A DNA stretch of 64,000 bases from Stackebrandtia albiflava (GTDB lineage: Bacteria; Actinomycetota; Actinomycetes; Mycobacteriales; Micromonosporaceae): positions 1,783,142-1,847,141 of the forward strand of contig NZ_VLLL01000005.1 of NCBI RefSeq assembly GCF_007994225.1, given 5' to 3'. Positions 54,618 through 63,827 of this stretch are shown here, piece after piece. Made by a program: the position numbers and the translations under genes. The notes below the pieces were generated by a model. The model saw only the letters and a list, made by a program, of their open reading frames with translations. It was not told the origin of the DNA and ran no database searches. Each line of letters begins with the position of its first letter. Within the stretch, counting starts at the first letter, position 1.

Positions 54618-55775
54618 TCAGCCGCGCAGTTCCTCCGGCAGTTCGGCCTCGTCCTCGGTGACGGTGCCGCCGCTGGCCTCGATGGCGGCGGTGTACACCT
54701 CGAGCACCCGTCGCGCCACGACCGGCCAGTCGTAGTCGGCGACCACCTCGGTGGCCCGGCGGGCCAGGTCGGCGCGCAGCCGGGCGTCGTCCAGCAGTTC
54801 GGCGGCCGAGGCGCACAGCGCCGCCGCGTCGCCCACCGGGAACAACCGTCCGGCGGTGCCGTTGTCGAGGACGCGGCGGAACGCGTCCAGGTCACTGGCC
54901 AGTACCGGCGTACCGGCGGCCATCGCCTCGGTGAGGATCATCCCGAACGACTCCCCGCCGGTGTTGGGCGCGACGTAGACGTCCACGCTGCGCAACATGC
55001 GCGCCTTCACCTCGTCGCTCGCCATCCCCAGGAACTCGATCCGGTCGGCGACGTCGGCGGGGACCGACTCCAGCACCTCGGCCGGCTCGCCCGGGCCGAG
55101 CACGAGCAACCGCACGCCGGGGTGCCTGCCCGCGAGTTCCACGAAGGCGTCCTTGAGGATGCCGAAACCCTTCCTGGGTTCGGTGAACCTGCCCACGAAC
55201 CCCAGGGCACCGCCCTCACCGGGCCAGCCGGGCAAGGGTTCCGCGTCGACGAAGAAGGACGCCATGACGCCGTTGGGTATCTCGACCGCACCGCCGCCGA
55301 GGTGTTCGACCTGCACCCGCCTGGCGAGCGCACTGACCGCGATGCGCGCGGTGATCTTCTCCAACACGAGCTGCGCCACCCCCTTGCCGGCGGCGAGGGT
55401 GCGGGAACGGGTCATCGCGGTGTGGAAGGTCGCCACGACGGGGCCGCGCGCCGACAGACAGGCCAGCAGGGACAGACTGGGCGACAACGGCTCGTGAACG
55501 TGCAGCACGTCGAAATCGCCCGCGCGCAACCACTTCCGCACCCGGGTCGCCGCGATCGGCCCGAACGCCAGACGCGCCACCGAACCGTTGTAGGGCACCG
55601 GTATCGCCCGGCCGGCGGGCACCACGTAGTCCGGGACGGGGTCGTCGCGTTCGGCGGGGGCGAGCACGCTCACACCGTGGCCGAGCGCCGTCAGGGTCTC
55701 CGCGAGGTCACGGATGTGCCCCTGCACCCCACCGGGCACCGCGAACGAGTACGGGCTGACGATTCCGATCTTCAC
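54618..55775 (-). CDS. pimA: Phosphatidyl-myo-inositol mannosyltransferase
   Basis: 385 residues. First mannosyl transfer from GDP-mannose to phosphatidylinositol on the inner face of the membrane. N-terminal IGIVSPYSFAVPGGVQGH with the conserved PGGVQ loop, GFVGRFTEPRKGF near residue 195 and NTGGESFGMILTEAM near 270 (E-x7-E) are typical. Gene order pgsA, acyltransferase, pimA agrees. Starts 15 nt after the acyltransferase stop. Confidence 0.95.
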   Translation of the reverse strand: MKIGIVSPYSFAVPGGVQGHIRDLAETLTALGHGVSVLAPAERDDPVPDYVVPAGRAIPVPYNGSVARLAFGPIAATRVRKWLRAGDFDVLHVHEPLSPSLSLLACLSARGPVVATFHTAMTRSRTLAAGKGVAQLVLEKITARIAVSALARRVQVEHLGGGAVEIPNGVMASFFVDAEPLPGWPGEGGALGFVGRFTEPRKGFGILKDAFVELAGRHPGVRLLVLGPGEPAEVLESVPADVADRIEFLGMASDEVKARMLRSVDVYVAPNTGGESFGMILTEAMAAGTPVLASDLDAFRRVLDNGTAGRLFPVGDAAALCASAAELLDDARLRADLARRATEVVADYDWPVVARRVLEVYTAAIEASGGTVTEDEAELPEELRG

Positions 55776-55790
55776 TGGGTCACGTCTCCG

Positions 55791-56690
55791 TCAGTCGCGG
55801 CGGGAGGGGAGGTCGGCCAGCCACAGCCGTTGCAGCATGTGCCAGTCCTGGGGGTTGCGGGCGATGCCTTCGGCGAACCGGTCGGCGATCCGCTGCATCG
55901 TGCCGGTGATCCGCTCCGCCAGCGAACCGTCCGCGGGTACCTCCACCGGCCCGAGGAGTTCGCCGCGGCCGGTGCGGTCGGAGTCGTTGTAGAGCACGAC
56001 GGTGTATATCGGCGCGCCCGTGCGGATGGCGAGCAGTGCGGGGCCGGCGGGCATCCTGGTCGGTTCCCCGAAGAAGTCCACCTCCACGCCGCGGCTCGAC
56101 AGGTCGCGGTCGGCGACCAGCGGTACGACGTGCCCCTTGCCGAGTGCCTCCGCGAGCACGGTCTGCACAGGGCGTTCCCCGCCGACGTGCGGCTCGATGT
56201 GCATTCCGAGCCTGCGCCGGAAGTCCAGGAACCGGTCGAACACGGCCTCCGGTTTGAGGCGCTCGGCCACCGTGGTGACCTGCCATCCCTTCGCGGTCAC
56301 CCACGCCCCCGCCCAGTCCCAGTTGCCGGAGTGGGGAATCGCGACGATGACGCCCCGGCCGGTGTCGCGGGCCTCGTCGAACGCCTCGGTGCCGTCGAGG
56401 TGGAACCGGTTCAGCAGTTCCTCGCGGGAGTACGAGGGCAGCCGGAACGCCTCCAGCCAGTAGCGGCAGTAGGAACGCATCCCCGCTCGGGTGAGGGCGT
56501 CCAGCTCGGCGGGGCCGGCGTCCGGGACGACCCTGGCGAGGTTGGCGCGCAGTTGGCGGACGCCCTTGCCGCCCTTGGCGTGGACCCGGTCGGCCGCCAT
56601 CCGGAACAGGCGTGCCGCGACCGGCTCCGGCAGCATCCGGACCGCCCGCCAGGCGGCACCGTAACCCCACTCCACGAGTCGATCGTTCAT
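55791..56690 (-). CDS. Phosphatidylinositol mannoside acyltransferase (LpxL/HtrB family)
   Basis: 299 residues from ATG 56690, which overlaps the pgsA stop (ATGA). Transfers an acyl chain to the mannose of PIM. The H-x4-D catalytic motif is in IPHSGNWDWAG near residue 118, and PVLL-region residues follow (PAGPALLAIRTGAPIY near 220). The same role as mycobacterial PatA, judged by family and position; a membrane-associated cytoplasmic enzyme. Confidence 0.92.
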   Translation of the reverse strand: MNDRLVEWGYGAAWRAVRMLPEPVAARLFRMAADRVHAKGGKGVRQLRANLARVVPDAGPAELDALTRAGMRSYCRYWLEAFRLPSYSREELLNRFHLDGTEAFDEARDTGRGVIVAIPHSGNWDWAGAWVTAKGWQVTTVAERLKPEAVFDRFLDFRRRLGMHIEPHVGGERPVQTVLAEALGKGHVVPLVADRDLSSRGVEVDFFGEPTRMPAGPALLAIRTGAPIYTVVLYNDSDRTGRGELLGPVEVPADGSLAERITGTMQRIADRFAEGIARNPQDWHMLQRLWLADLPSRRD

Positions 56691-57313
56691 GTCGCCGTCC
56701 TGCTCAGTTCGCGTTTGACGTACCAGAGTCGCTGCCCGACGGTGAACACCGACAGCGCCGCGAGCAGCCACAGGGTCACCGGCATGCCGTACGGGACACC
56801 GAACAGGTACAGCAGCGCCGCCACGCCGACCAGCACCAGGCGTTCGGCGCGTTCGACGACGCCGACGTCGCAGCGGACACCCAGTCCCTCCGCCCGTGCC
56901 TTGGCGTAGGAGGTCACCTCCGCGGCCACCAGGCAGACGAGGGCGGCCGCCATCGTGGCGAACCGGTCGGTCGTGGCCAGCCAGAACGCGAGGCCGCCGA
57001 AGACCGCGCCGTCGGCGATGCGGTCCATGGTCGAGTCGAGCATGGCGCCGAAACGCCCACCGCCGCCCTTGATGCGGGCCATGGCGCCGTCGAGCAGATC
57101 GGTGCAGACCGACAGCGTGATCCCTATCAGTGCCCACAGCAATTCACCGCGCGCCAGCAGCAGCACCGACGACGCGATGACACCCAGGGTGCCCAGCACC
57201 GTCACCGCGTTCGGCGACAGGCCCCACCGGACCAGTCCGGCCGCCACCGGGTCCAGGAACTTCGCGACCGTCGCCCGGCCGGAGACGCTGAGAAACTTCG
57301 CCATTTCACCCAT
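56687..57313 (-). CDS. pgsA: Phosphatidylinositol phosphate synthase (CDP-alcohol phosphatidyltransferase)
   Basis: 208 residues; ATG 57313 (an ATG at 57304 is possible). Six membrane helices. The CDP-alcohol motif D-x2-D-G-x2-A-R-x8-G-x3-D-x3-D is complete in DLLDGAMARIKGGGGRFGAM then LDSTMDR near residues 70-96. Joins CDP-diacylglycerol with inositol phosphate as the start of PIM synthesis. First gene of the pgsA-acyltransferase-pimA operon. Confidence 0.94.
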   Translation of the reverse strand: MGEMAKFLSVSGRATVAKFLDPVAAGLVRWGLSPNAVTVLGTLGVIASSVLLLARGELLWALIGITLSVCTDLLDGAMARIKGGGGRFGAMLDSTMDRIADGAVFGGLAFWLATTDRFATMAAALVCLVAAEVTSYAKARAEGLGVRCDVGVVERAERLVLVGVAALLYLFGVPYGMPVTLWLLAALSVFTVGQRLWYVKRELSRTAT

Positions 57314-57739
57314 CGTCCGGACGAGTTCGACAATGGATGCCTACCGCGGGCCCCGCCCGGCATCAGCCCGCCTGAGGTTCCTAACGATATCGGTAGCCCC
57401 GCGGCGGCGACGTGCACCACCGCGCCCGGCACGGTGACACTGGTCAGCCCGGCGGTGGGTCCGGCCGGTGCCGGCGGTCGATCGCGTCCTACCGAAAAAA
57501 CCCGTACCGCATACTTGTGATCTACCCCGCGGTGGGTGTGTGATCTAGGGGGTAAAGGCATCCGAACGCGTGCCAGTCGCCTGGCCCGGCCCTACGGCGG
57601 GGAACGACCGGCGGTGTGAGCGGCGTGCCGGACACGTCCGGCGCGACGTCCCATCCCGGGTGTGACGCCCCGCCATCGGCGGTCATCGCGAGGTGACCGG
57701 TCCGCCGCAGGACCGAACGACTCGCGTGAAAGGCCGACC
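57314..57739. other. 425-nt divergent intergenic region between pgsA and EF-G2
   Basis: No convincing gene. It holds a direct repeat TGTGATCTA at 57516-57524 and 57539-57547, spaced 23 bp, in a locally AT-richer stretch with an A6 run at 57494. This suggests a binding site on one face of the helix for the EF-G2 promoter, but no clear -35/-10 pair was found. Confidence 0.4.
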
Positions 57740-59887
57740 ATGTCCCACAAGCACCGCGAAAAGGCGGAGGCCGACGCCCCTTCGCAGGTCACCGACCCGG
57801 CGAACATCCGCAACGTGGCGCTGGTGGGCCACGCCGGGGTGGGCAAGACCACCCTCGCCGAAGCCCTGCTGGCCGTCACCGGCACCATCGACCGTGCCGG
57901 GAACGTCGATGACGGCACCACCGTCTGCGACCACGATCCGGCGGCCGTCGCCCAGCGGCGTTCCGTGGGTGTGGCGTGCGCGCCCCTGCGGTTCGGCGAC
58001 CTCAAGATCAACCTGTTGGACACCCCCGGCTACGGCGACTTCGTCGGTGAACTGCGCGCCGGGCTGCGCGCGGCCGACGCCGCGTTGTTCGTCGTGTCGG
58101 CCGTCAACGGGCTCGACATGGCGACCCGGGCCCTGTGGGAGGAGTGCGCGGCGGCGGGAACACCCCGGGCGGTGGCCGTCACCCGCCTCGACCACCCGCA
58201 GGCCGACTTCGACGAGACGGTGGCGTTGTGCCAACGGATGTTCGGCGACGGCGTGCTTCCGGTGTACCTGCCGCTGCTGGGAGACGACGGCGAGTCCACG
58301 GCCGGACTGATCGGCCTGATATCCCGGCAGATATTCGATCACGGTGCGGGGAATCCACCGACGGTGTCCTCACCGGAGGAGGTCCATCTGGAGGCGATCG
58401 CCGAGGCCCGTGACGCGCTCATCGAGGGGGTCATCGCCGAGAGCGAGGACGAGACGCTGATGGACCGGTACCTGGCCGGGGAGGAGATCGACGCCAAGAC
58501 CCTGGTGAGTGACCTGGAGACGGCGGTGGCCAGAGGCGCGTTCCACCCCGTGGTGCCGGTGAACGCGACGACCGGCGTGGGACTCGAAGCGGTGCTGGAG
58601 CTGATCGCGGGAGGGTTCCCGTCCCCGTTGGAACGCCCGGTGCCGACCGTGACCGGTGTCGACGGTTCGCCCGTGCCACCGCTAACCCCGGACCCGGCCG
58701 GTCCGCTCGCCGCCGAGGTCGTCAAGACCACCGTCGACCCGTACGTGGGGCGGGTGTCATTGGTGCGGGTGTTCTCGGGGACGCTTCGCACCGACACGGC
58801 GGTACACGTCAGCGGCCACGGCCTGTCCGAACGCGGCCGCCCCGACCACGACTCGGACGAACGGGTCGCGCACGTCTACTCCCCGCTGGGGGCGGCGTTG
58901 CGGGAGGTCCCCGAGTGCGTCGCGGGTGACGTCTGCGCCATCACGAAGTCCGGGACCGCCGAGACCGGGGACACGATATCGGCCAGGGACACCCCGTTGC
59001 TCATGGCGCCGTGGCCGATGCCCGAACCGTTGCTGCCGATCGCGGTCACCGCCGCCACCCGCGCGGACGAGGACGCGATGGCGAAGAACCTGGCGCGCCT
59101 GGTCGCGGCCGATCCGACACTGCGGTTGGAACGCAACGCCGAGACCCACCAGGTCGTGCTGTGGTGCATGGGCGAGTCCCACGCGGAGGTCGTGCTCGAC
59201 CGGCTCCGCGCCGGTGGCACGCACGTGGACACCGAACCGGTGCGGGTGGCGCTCCGGGAGACCTTCACGGCCGTGGCGACCGGCACCGGCCGCCACGTCA
59301 AACAGTCGGGGGGACACGGCCAGTACGGCGTCTGCCACATCCAGGTCGAACCGTTGCCGCAGGGTGGCGGGTTCGAGTTCGTCAACCGCGTCGTCGGCGG
59401 CGCGATCCCGACACAGTTCATCGCCAGCGTCGAGAAGGGCGTCGTCGCCCAGATGGAACGTGGCCTGGTGACCGGGCACCCCGTCATCGACATCAGGGTC
59501 ACCCTGCACGACGGCAAGGCGCACTCGGTGGACTCCTCCGACGCGGCGTTCCAGGCGGCGGGTGCGGCGGCGTTGCGCGACGCCGCCGAGTCCGGGAGGG
59601 TGTCGTTGCTGGAACCGGTCGACCGCGTCGCGGTGACGGTCGCCGACGGGTACGTCGGCACGGTGATGAGCGACCTGGCGTCACGACGCGGCCGGGTGCT
59701 CGGCACCGAGACCGACGAGCACGATCGCGCCGTCGTCAACGCCGAGGTGCCCGCGGTCGAGTTGCTGCGTTACGCGATCGAGTTGCGCGCGATGACCGCC
59801 GGCTCCGGCTGGTTCCGCCGCCGGTTCAGCCGGTACGAGCCGATGCCGCCGCAGTCGGCGGAACAGCACGTGAGGAGCACCCGCTGA
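57740..59887 (+). CDS. Elongation factor G-like protein EF-G2
   Basis: 715 residues from ATG 57740. GTPase domain with GHAGVGKTT near residue 32 and DTPGYGD near 94; the G4 motif is T-R-L-D in place of N-K-x-D, as I recall for the actinobacterial EF-G2 group. Domains II to V follow (VRVFSGTLR, HGQYGVCHIQVEPL near 525, YVGTVMSDLASRRGRVLG near 635). EF-G2 paralogues are non-essential and bind ribosomes, with weak or no GTPase activity; role unsettled. Alone, with a long leader region. Confidence 0.92.
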   Translation: MSHKHREKAEADAPSQVTDPANIRNVALVGHAGVGKTTLAEALLAVTGTIDRAGNVDDGTTVCDHDPAAVAQRRSVGVACAPLRFGDLKINLLDTPGYGDFVGELRAGLRAADAALFVVSAVNGLDMATRALWEECAAAGTPRAVAVTRLDHPQADFDETVALCQRMFGDGVLPVYLPLLGDDGESTAGLIGLISRQIFDHGAGNPPTVSSPEEVHLEAIAEARDALIEGVIAESEDETLMDRYLAGEEIDAKTLVSDLETAVARGAFHPVVPVNATTGVGLEAVLELIAGGFPSPLERPVPTVTGVDGSPVPPLTPDPAGPLAAEVVKTTVDPYVGRVSLVRVFSGTLRTDTAVHVSGHGLSERGRPDHDSDERVAHVYSPLGAALREVPECVAGDVCAITKSGTAETGDTISARDTPLLMAPWPMPEPLLPIAVTAATRADEDAMAKNLARLVAADPTLRLERNAETHQVVLWCMGESHAEVVLDRLRAGGTHVDTEPVRVALRETFTAVATGTGRHVKQSGGHGQYGVCHIQVEPLPQGGGFEFVNRVVGGAIPTQFIASVEKGVVAQMERGLVTGHPVIDIRVTLHDGKAHSVDSSDAAFQAAGAAALRDAAESGRVSLLEPVDRVAVTVADGYVGTVMSDLASRRGRVLGTETDEHDRAVVNAEVPAVELLRYAIELRAMTAGSGWFRRRFSRYEPMPPQSAEQHVRSTR

Positions 59888-59915
59888 CCGGGCCGCGCGG
59901 AACCGGCCGGGCCGG

Positions 59916-60155
59916 TCATTCGGGGTCGGGCAGATCGGTCAGGTGCACGTCGGCGGTGCCGTCGCCGCTGGTGTCGATGCGCACCTCGTCGATCACACCG
60001 TCACCGTCGTGGTCGACGGCGTGGATGTCGGTCCTGCCGTCACCGGTGGTGTCCACCAGATAGGTGGCGCTGCCGTCGTCGCCCTTGATCACCTGCACGG
60101 TGTCGGGTGTGCCGTCGCCGTTGACGTCCATTTCGAAGCTGTGTTTCTCGGCCAT
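59916..60155 (-). CDS. Tiny D-x-x-G-D-G repeat protein (putative Ca2+-binding)
   Basis: 79 residues from ATG 60155. Four acidic repeats of form D-x-(N/T/D/S)-G-D-G-x-x-D occur at about residues 11, 34, 46 and 58 (DVNGDGTPD, DTTGDGRTD, DHDGDGVID, DTSGDGTAD), like the calcium loops of dockerin/EF-hand or thrombospondin type-3 repeats. There is no signal peptide, so a cytosolic calcium buffer or sensor is possible. Convergent with EF-G2. Confidence 0.75.
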   Translation of the reverse strand: MAEKHSFEMDVNGDGTPDTVQVIKGDDGSATYLVDTTGDGRTDIHAVDHDGDGVIDEVRIDTSGDGTADVHLTDLPDPE

Positions 60156-60283
60156 CACTTCCGCCTTTCGAGTGTGGGGCGCGGGGTGTTCGCGTCGAAC
60201 CATATGGGACCGCCGCATCCGGTCCGCCGTGACGGTGGGATCCGGCCCGTGCCCGGGGCTACTTGCCCGGGCCGGGCGGCGGG

Positions 60284-61027
60284 CTAACCCTCCGGCGCGG
60301 CACGGCGCCGGTCACGGTGGGCCCGCTGCCGGCAGGTGGCGCCGCAGTAACGGGCGGGCCGCCCGGTACCGCGCCGCCTCAGGGGGTTCCCACAGACCTC
60401 GCAACGGGTTTCGTGACGCCACTCGTGACCGGGCGGTGTCTCGTGGCCCGGTTCCGCGTCGGCGGGTGGTTTCGTGACCGGTCCGGGTGGCCGCAACGAG
60501 TCCAGGACCACGCCGGTCGCCCTGGCCACCTCGGGGTGGGCGTGGCGGGCCGCCACCGCGGCGGTGAGGACCGCGCGCACCTCCGGCATACCAACGTCGG
60601 ACCGCACCCGGCCCTGTGCCTGGGCGGTGCGAAGCCGCGCCGTCAAGACGTCGTCCAGCCGACGGCCCGCCGCGTCGAGGACCTTCCGTGGCCAGCCCTC
60701 GCCGTTCACCAGTCGTCGGCACAACGCCTGCCGGACCGGCGCGGACTCCACGATCGACGTCAGCAGCGAGAAGAACGGGTCGGTACCGGGTTCACGCAAC
60801 GCCTGCGACGTCACTCCCTCGATGTACTGGGACAGCACGGCCTCACGCAGGGCGTCCCCGGTGGGGAAGTGACGCTGCACCGTGGCGGGGCCGACTCCGG
60901 CGGCGTAGGCGATCCGCGCCAACGGGACCCCCGGGCCGTGGGCCTCGTAGGCACGACGGGCCGCCGACAGCACCCGCGCCCGACAGTCCCCCATCCCGGC
61001 ATGCCGCGCCCCGTCATGAGTCGCCAT
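60284..61027 (-). CDS. TetR-family regulator with C-terminal Cys4 zinc-knuckle
   Basis: 247 residues (ATG 61027). TetR HTH at the N-terminus (ARIAYAAGVGPATVQRHFPTG, in parts: ARIAYAAGV, TVQRHFPTG) and a ligand domain to about residue 190. A linker leads to a C-terminal CX2C-X15-CX3C element (CEVCGN then YCGATCRQRAHRDRRR), a small zinc-binding module with basic tail, as if a second nucleic-acid contact was added. Divergent from the NmrA-type gene and probably its regulator. Confidence 0.85.
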   Translation of the reverse strand: MATHDGARHAGMGDCRARVLSAARRAYEAHGPGVPLARIAYAAGVGPATVQRHFPTGDALREAVLSQYIEGVTSQALREPGTDPFFSLLTSIVESAPVRQALCRRLVNGEGWPRKVLDAAGRRLDDVLTARLRTAQAQGRVRSDVGMPEVRAVLTAAVAARHAHPEVARATGVVLDSLRPPGPVTKPPADAEPGHETPPGHEWRHETRCEVCGNPLRRRGTGRPARYCGATCRQRAHRDRRRAAPEG

Positions 61028-61123
61028 GTCACGAAACCACCGTCTCCACGCTCGTCGATCGGCTCACCGCGCGGATACCTTGCCGGGCGGAACGGCCCGA
61101 TTGTATCGATGTGGAGGAATCCC

Positions 61124-62035
61124 GTGAACCACCGAAACCGCACCGTCCTCGTCACCGGCGCCACCGGCAGACAGGGTGGGGTCACCGCTCACCGGTTGCT
61201 CGCCGACGGCTGGCACGTCAAGGCCCTGGTCCGCGACCCGGACGCGGCCGGTGCCGCCGCGTTGCGGCGGGCCGGAGCCGAGCCGGTCACCGGGGACTTC
61301 GACGACCGCGCGGGACTGGCCGAGGCGATGACCGGGGTCCACGGCGTGTTCGCCGTCCCGGGCGTGTCCTACCAGGAGGGCGGCTGGCCGTTCGCGCGCG
61401 AACTGCGACACATGCGGAACGTCGTGGACGCCGCCGCCGGCGCGGGGGTGTCACACCTGGTGTTCACCGGCATCGGCACCGTCGGGACGCCCGGCGGCGC
61501 CGGCTTCAACGCCAAGGAGGCCGTCGAGCGGCACATCCGCGACTCCGGGGTGCCGTTCACGCTGCTGCGGCCGGTGCGCTTCATGGAGAACCACCTGCTC
61601 ACCGGTTTGCCGGTCAACGGGATCAGTGGCGGCGTACACCGGCATCTGTTCCTTCCGCACGTCCCCGCCCAGATGATCGCGTTGGAGGACATCGGGGTGT
61701 TCGCGGCCCTCGCCTTCGGCGATCCCGACCGCTACGCCGGTGAGGCGCTGGAACTGGCGGGGGACGCGGTCTCCCCGGTCACGGCCGCGGAGATGGTGAC
61801 GGCGGCGACCGGCCGTGCCGTCTCGTACCGCCGGATCGACGTCGAGGAGGCCGCCGCCATGGGGGACGACGTGCGGCACATGTGGACGCTCGCCTCGGAG
61901 GGGCACGGGTGGGTCGCCGACATCCCCGCGCTGCGGAGGTCGCATCCCGGGCTGCAGGGCTTCGCCGACTGGCTGCACCGGGGTGGGGCGGCGCGGCTGC
62001 GACACATGATGGACGCCGAGACCGCCACCGGTTGA
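61124..62035 (+). CDS. NmrA-like NAD(P)-binding protein
   Basis: 303 residues from GTG 61124 (GGAGGA five nt upstream); ATG 61109 is the alternative. Atypical SDR: VTGATGRQGG near residue 10, VKALVRDP near 35, VFTGIGTVG near 112; the classical YxxxK is missing, as in NmrA-like sensors and quinone reductases. Substrate unknown. Divergent from the TetR gene with 96 nt between them. Confidence 0.85.
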   Translation: MNHRNRTVLVTGATGRQGGVTAHRLLADGWHVKALVRDPDAAGAAALRRAGAEPVTGDFDDRAGLAEAMTGVHGVFAVPGVSYQEGGWPFARELRHMRNVVDAAAGAGVSHLVFTGIGTVGTPGGAGFNAKEAVERHIRDSGVPFTLLRPVRFMENHLLTGLPVNGISGGVHRHLFLPHVPAQMIALEDIGVFAALAFGDPDRYAGEALELAGDAVSPVTAAEMVTAATGRAVSYRRIDVEEAAAMGDDVRHMWTLASEGHGWVADIPALRRSHPGLQGFADWLHRGGAARLRHMMDAETATG

Positions 62036-62147
62036 TCGTCCCCACGGCCACGCCATTCGGTCATGGCGCACCATACTTCGCAAAGGGGGAGGGCGTGGCC
62101 GTGGAAAACCGTCGTTTCCCTCACTTCCCGTGACCGCTCGGTGCACG

Positions 62148-63113
62148 ATGGCGGACATGGGGCACTCGATCGAAGGGGACCGTCCGGAACCCGGCACACC
62201 GTCACGAATCGAACCGTCACCGTTCGACTTCTCCGACGACGACGACCTGGTCGCCTTGCAGGCGGCGCTGGAGTCACCCGCGCGCGACGAGGCGGACCGT
62301 GCGACGGTGAGCCCGGCCGGACGCGAATCGGACGGCTCGTTCAGCACCTTCCGGCCGCCGACGGTCACGTGGCCGTCGATGCCTCGCGGCTCCTGGGAGA
62401 CCACACCCGAGACCGGCGACATCTCACCGCCGGAACCGGTGCCGCCACCCGAACCGGTCCCCCATCCGCAACCCGAACCACCGGGGCCGCCGAGCCCGCA
62501 ACCACCACCGAGGCCCCCGGTTCCCGAACCACCCGCACCGGTCCCGCCGGAGGAGGAGGCCGCCACGTCCCGGCCCCCCGACGCGGTGCCCGAGGCCGCA
62601 CCGTCCTCGGCGCCCGGTGGGGGCGCACCGCCTCCACCGCCACCGGCACCTCCCGCCGCCTCCTCCCCGCGGCTGGAGCCGTCCGCCGTGGCGGGGCTGG
62701 TGTTCTGCGGTGTCATGTCGGCGATCCTGCTGGCGGTGGGGGTCGTCACGATCGCACAGTCGGACCATCAGCCGGTGATCGGCGCGGCACGACAGCAACC
62801 GGGGCTGCCGGTGCCCGTGCCGCAGCCCGGCGTGCCGTCGCAGGCCACCGACCCCGACACGACCGTCAGGACCGAGACCCGCGGCAACGGCACGTTCCTC
62901 ATCGGGAACGACATCGAGCCCGGCGACTACCAGGCGACCGTCCCCGCCGACTCGCCGTTGTGCTACTGGGAACGGCTGTCCGCCATCAGCGGCGAGGTCG
63001 GCGACATCATCGCCAACGGCGTCGCCGAACCGGGCGACCACCTGACCGTGACACTCCTCGACTCCGACAAGGCGTTCTCAAGTTCAGGCTGCGGTCCGTG
63101 GCGGAAGGTCTGA
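62148..63113 (+). CDS. Proline-rich single-pass membrane protein
   Basis: 321 residues; ATG 62148 or 62157, no clear ribosome site. Acidic start, then a long Pro/Glu-rich stretch (about residues 100-175), one membrane helix (about 185-205), and an outer domain with NGTFLIGNDIEPGDYQA, C-Y-W-E-R-L-S and a closing Cys (probable disulfide). This small beta domain recurs in actinobacterial surface proteins. Function unknown. Convergent with the HIT gene. Confidence 0.75.
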   Translation: MADMGHSIEGDRPEPGTPSRIEPSPFDFSDDDDLVALQAALESPARDEADRATVSPAGRESDGSFSTFRPPTVTWPSMPRGSWETTPETGDISPPEPVPPPEPVPHPQPEPPGPPSPQPPPRPPVPEPPAPVPPEEEAATSRPPDAVPEAAPSSAPGGGAPPPPPPAPPAASSPRLEPSAVAGLVFCGVMSAILLAVGVVTIAQSDHQPVIGAARQQPGLPVPVPQPGVPSQATDPDTTVRTETRGNGTFLIGNDIEPGDYQATVPADSPLCYWERLSAISGEVGDIIANGVAEPGDHLTVTLLDSDKAFSSSGCGPWRKV

Positions 63114-63131
63114 CGGCCGCCGGTCACGGGG

Positions 63132-63680
63132 TCACGCGGTGTCCCACGCCTCGGCGAACAGCCGGCGGGTGTCGGACAACAGTTCCGGCAACACCCGGGT
63201 ACGGCCGATGATCGGCATGAAGTTCCCGTCCCCGCCCCAACGCGGCACGAGGTGCTGGTGCAGATGTCCCGCGATGCCCGCCCCGGCGACCTTGCCCTGG
63301 TTCATCCCGATGTTGAAGCCGTGCGCGCCGGAGATCCGCCGGACCACCCGCATGGCACGCTGGGTGAACGCCCCCAGTTCGGCCACCTCCGGCTCGTCGA
63401 GGTCGGTGTAGTCGGGAACGTGCCGGTACGGGCACACCATGAGGTGCCCGGCGTTGTACGGGTACAGGTTCAGCACGCAGTACACCAGGACGCCCCGGGC
63501 GACGATCAGACCCTCGTCGTCGGACAGCTTCGGCATCTCACAGAACGGGCAACCGACCGGGTCGTAGTCGGGCCCGGTCGGTTTGTTCTCACCCTGGATG
63601 TATGCCATCCGGTGTGGTGTCCACAATCGTTCGAGGCCGTCGGGGACCCCGGCACCACGCTGCGTCTGACTGTCATTCAC
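63132..63680 (-). CDS. HIT-family nucleotide hydrolase/phosphorylase
   Basis: 182 residues. Histidine triad H-L-H-Q-H-L-V-P-R-W near residue 138, with the second Cys-x2-Cys-like CPFCEMP near 44 (Zn-like) and NLYPYNAGHLMVCPYRHV near 70. Ap4A phosphorylase-like HIT proteins are the neighbours of pgsA in mycobacteria and streptomycetes; here 5.8 kb of other genes has come between. Probably degrades dinucleoside polyphosphates. Confidence 0.92.
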   Translation of the reverse strand: MNDSQTQRGAGVPDGLERLWTPHRMAYIQGENKPTGPDYDPVGCPFCEMPKLSDDEGLIVARGVLVYCVLNLYPYNAGHLMVCPYRHVPDYTDLDEPEVAELGAFTQRAMRVVRRISGAHGFNIGMNQGKVAGAGIAGHLHQHLVPRWGGDGNFMPIIGRTRVLPELLSDTRRLFAEAWDTA

Positions 63681-63827
63681 GCGGTGATCCTATGCCGCGT
63701 GCTCGGGGATCGGCCACACGCGAGCCGTCGCGTGGCGCATCCGGCCGGTACACGGTCCGGTTGCCTGTTCGACATCCACACGAATCGCCGCTCTGACACG
63801 ATGTCGTGCATGGGAGAGGGGTGACGG

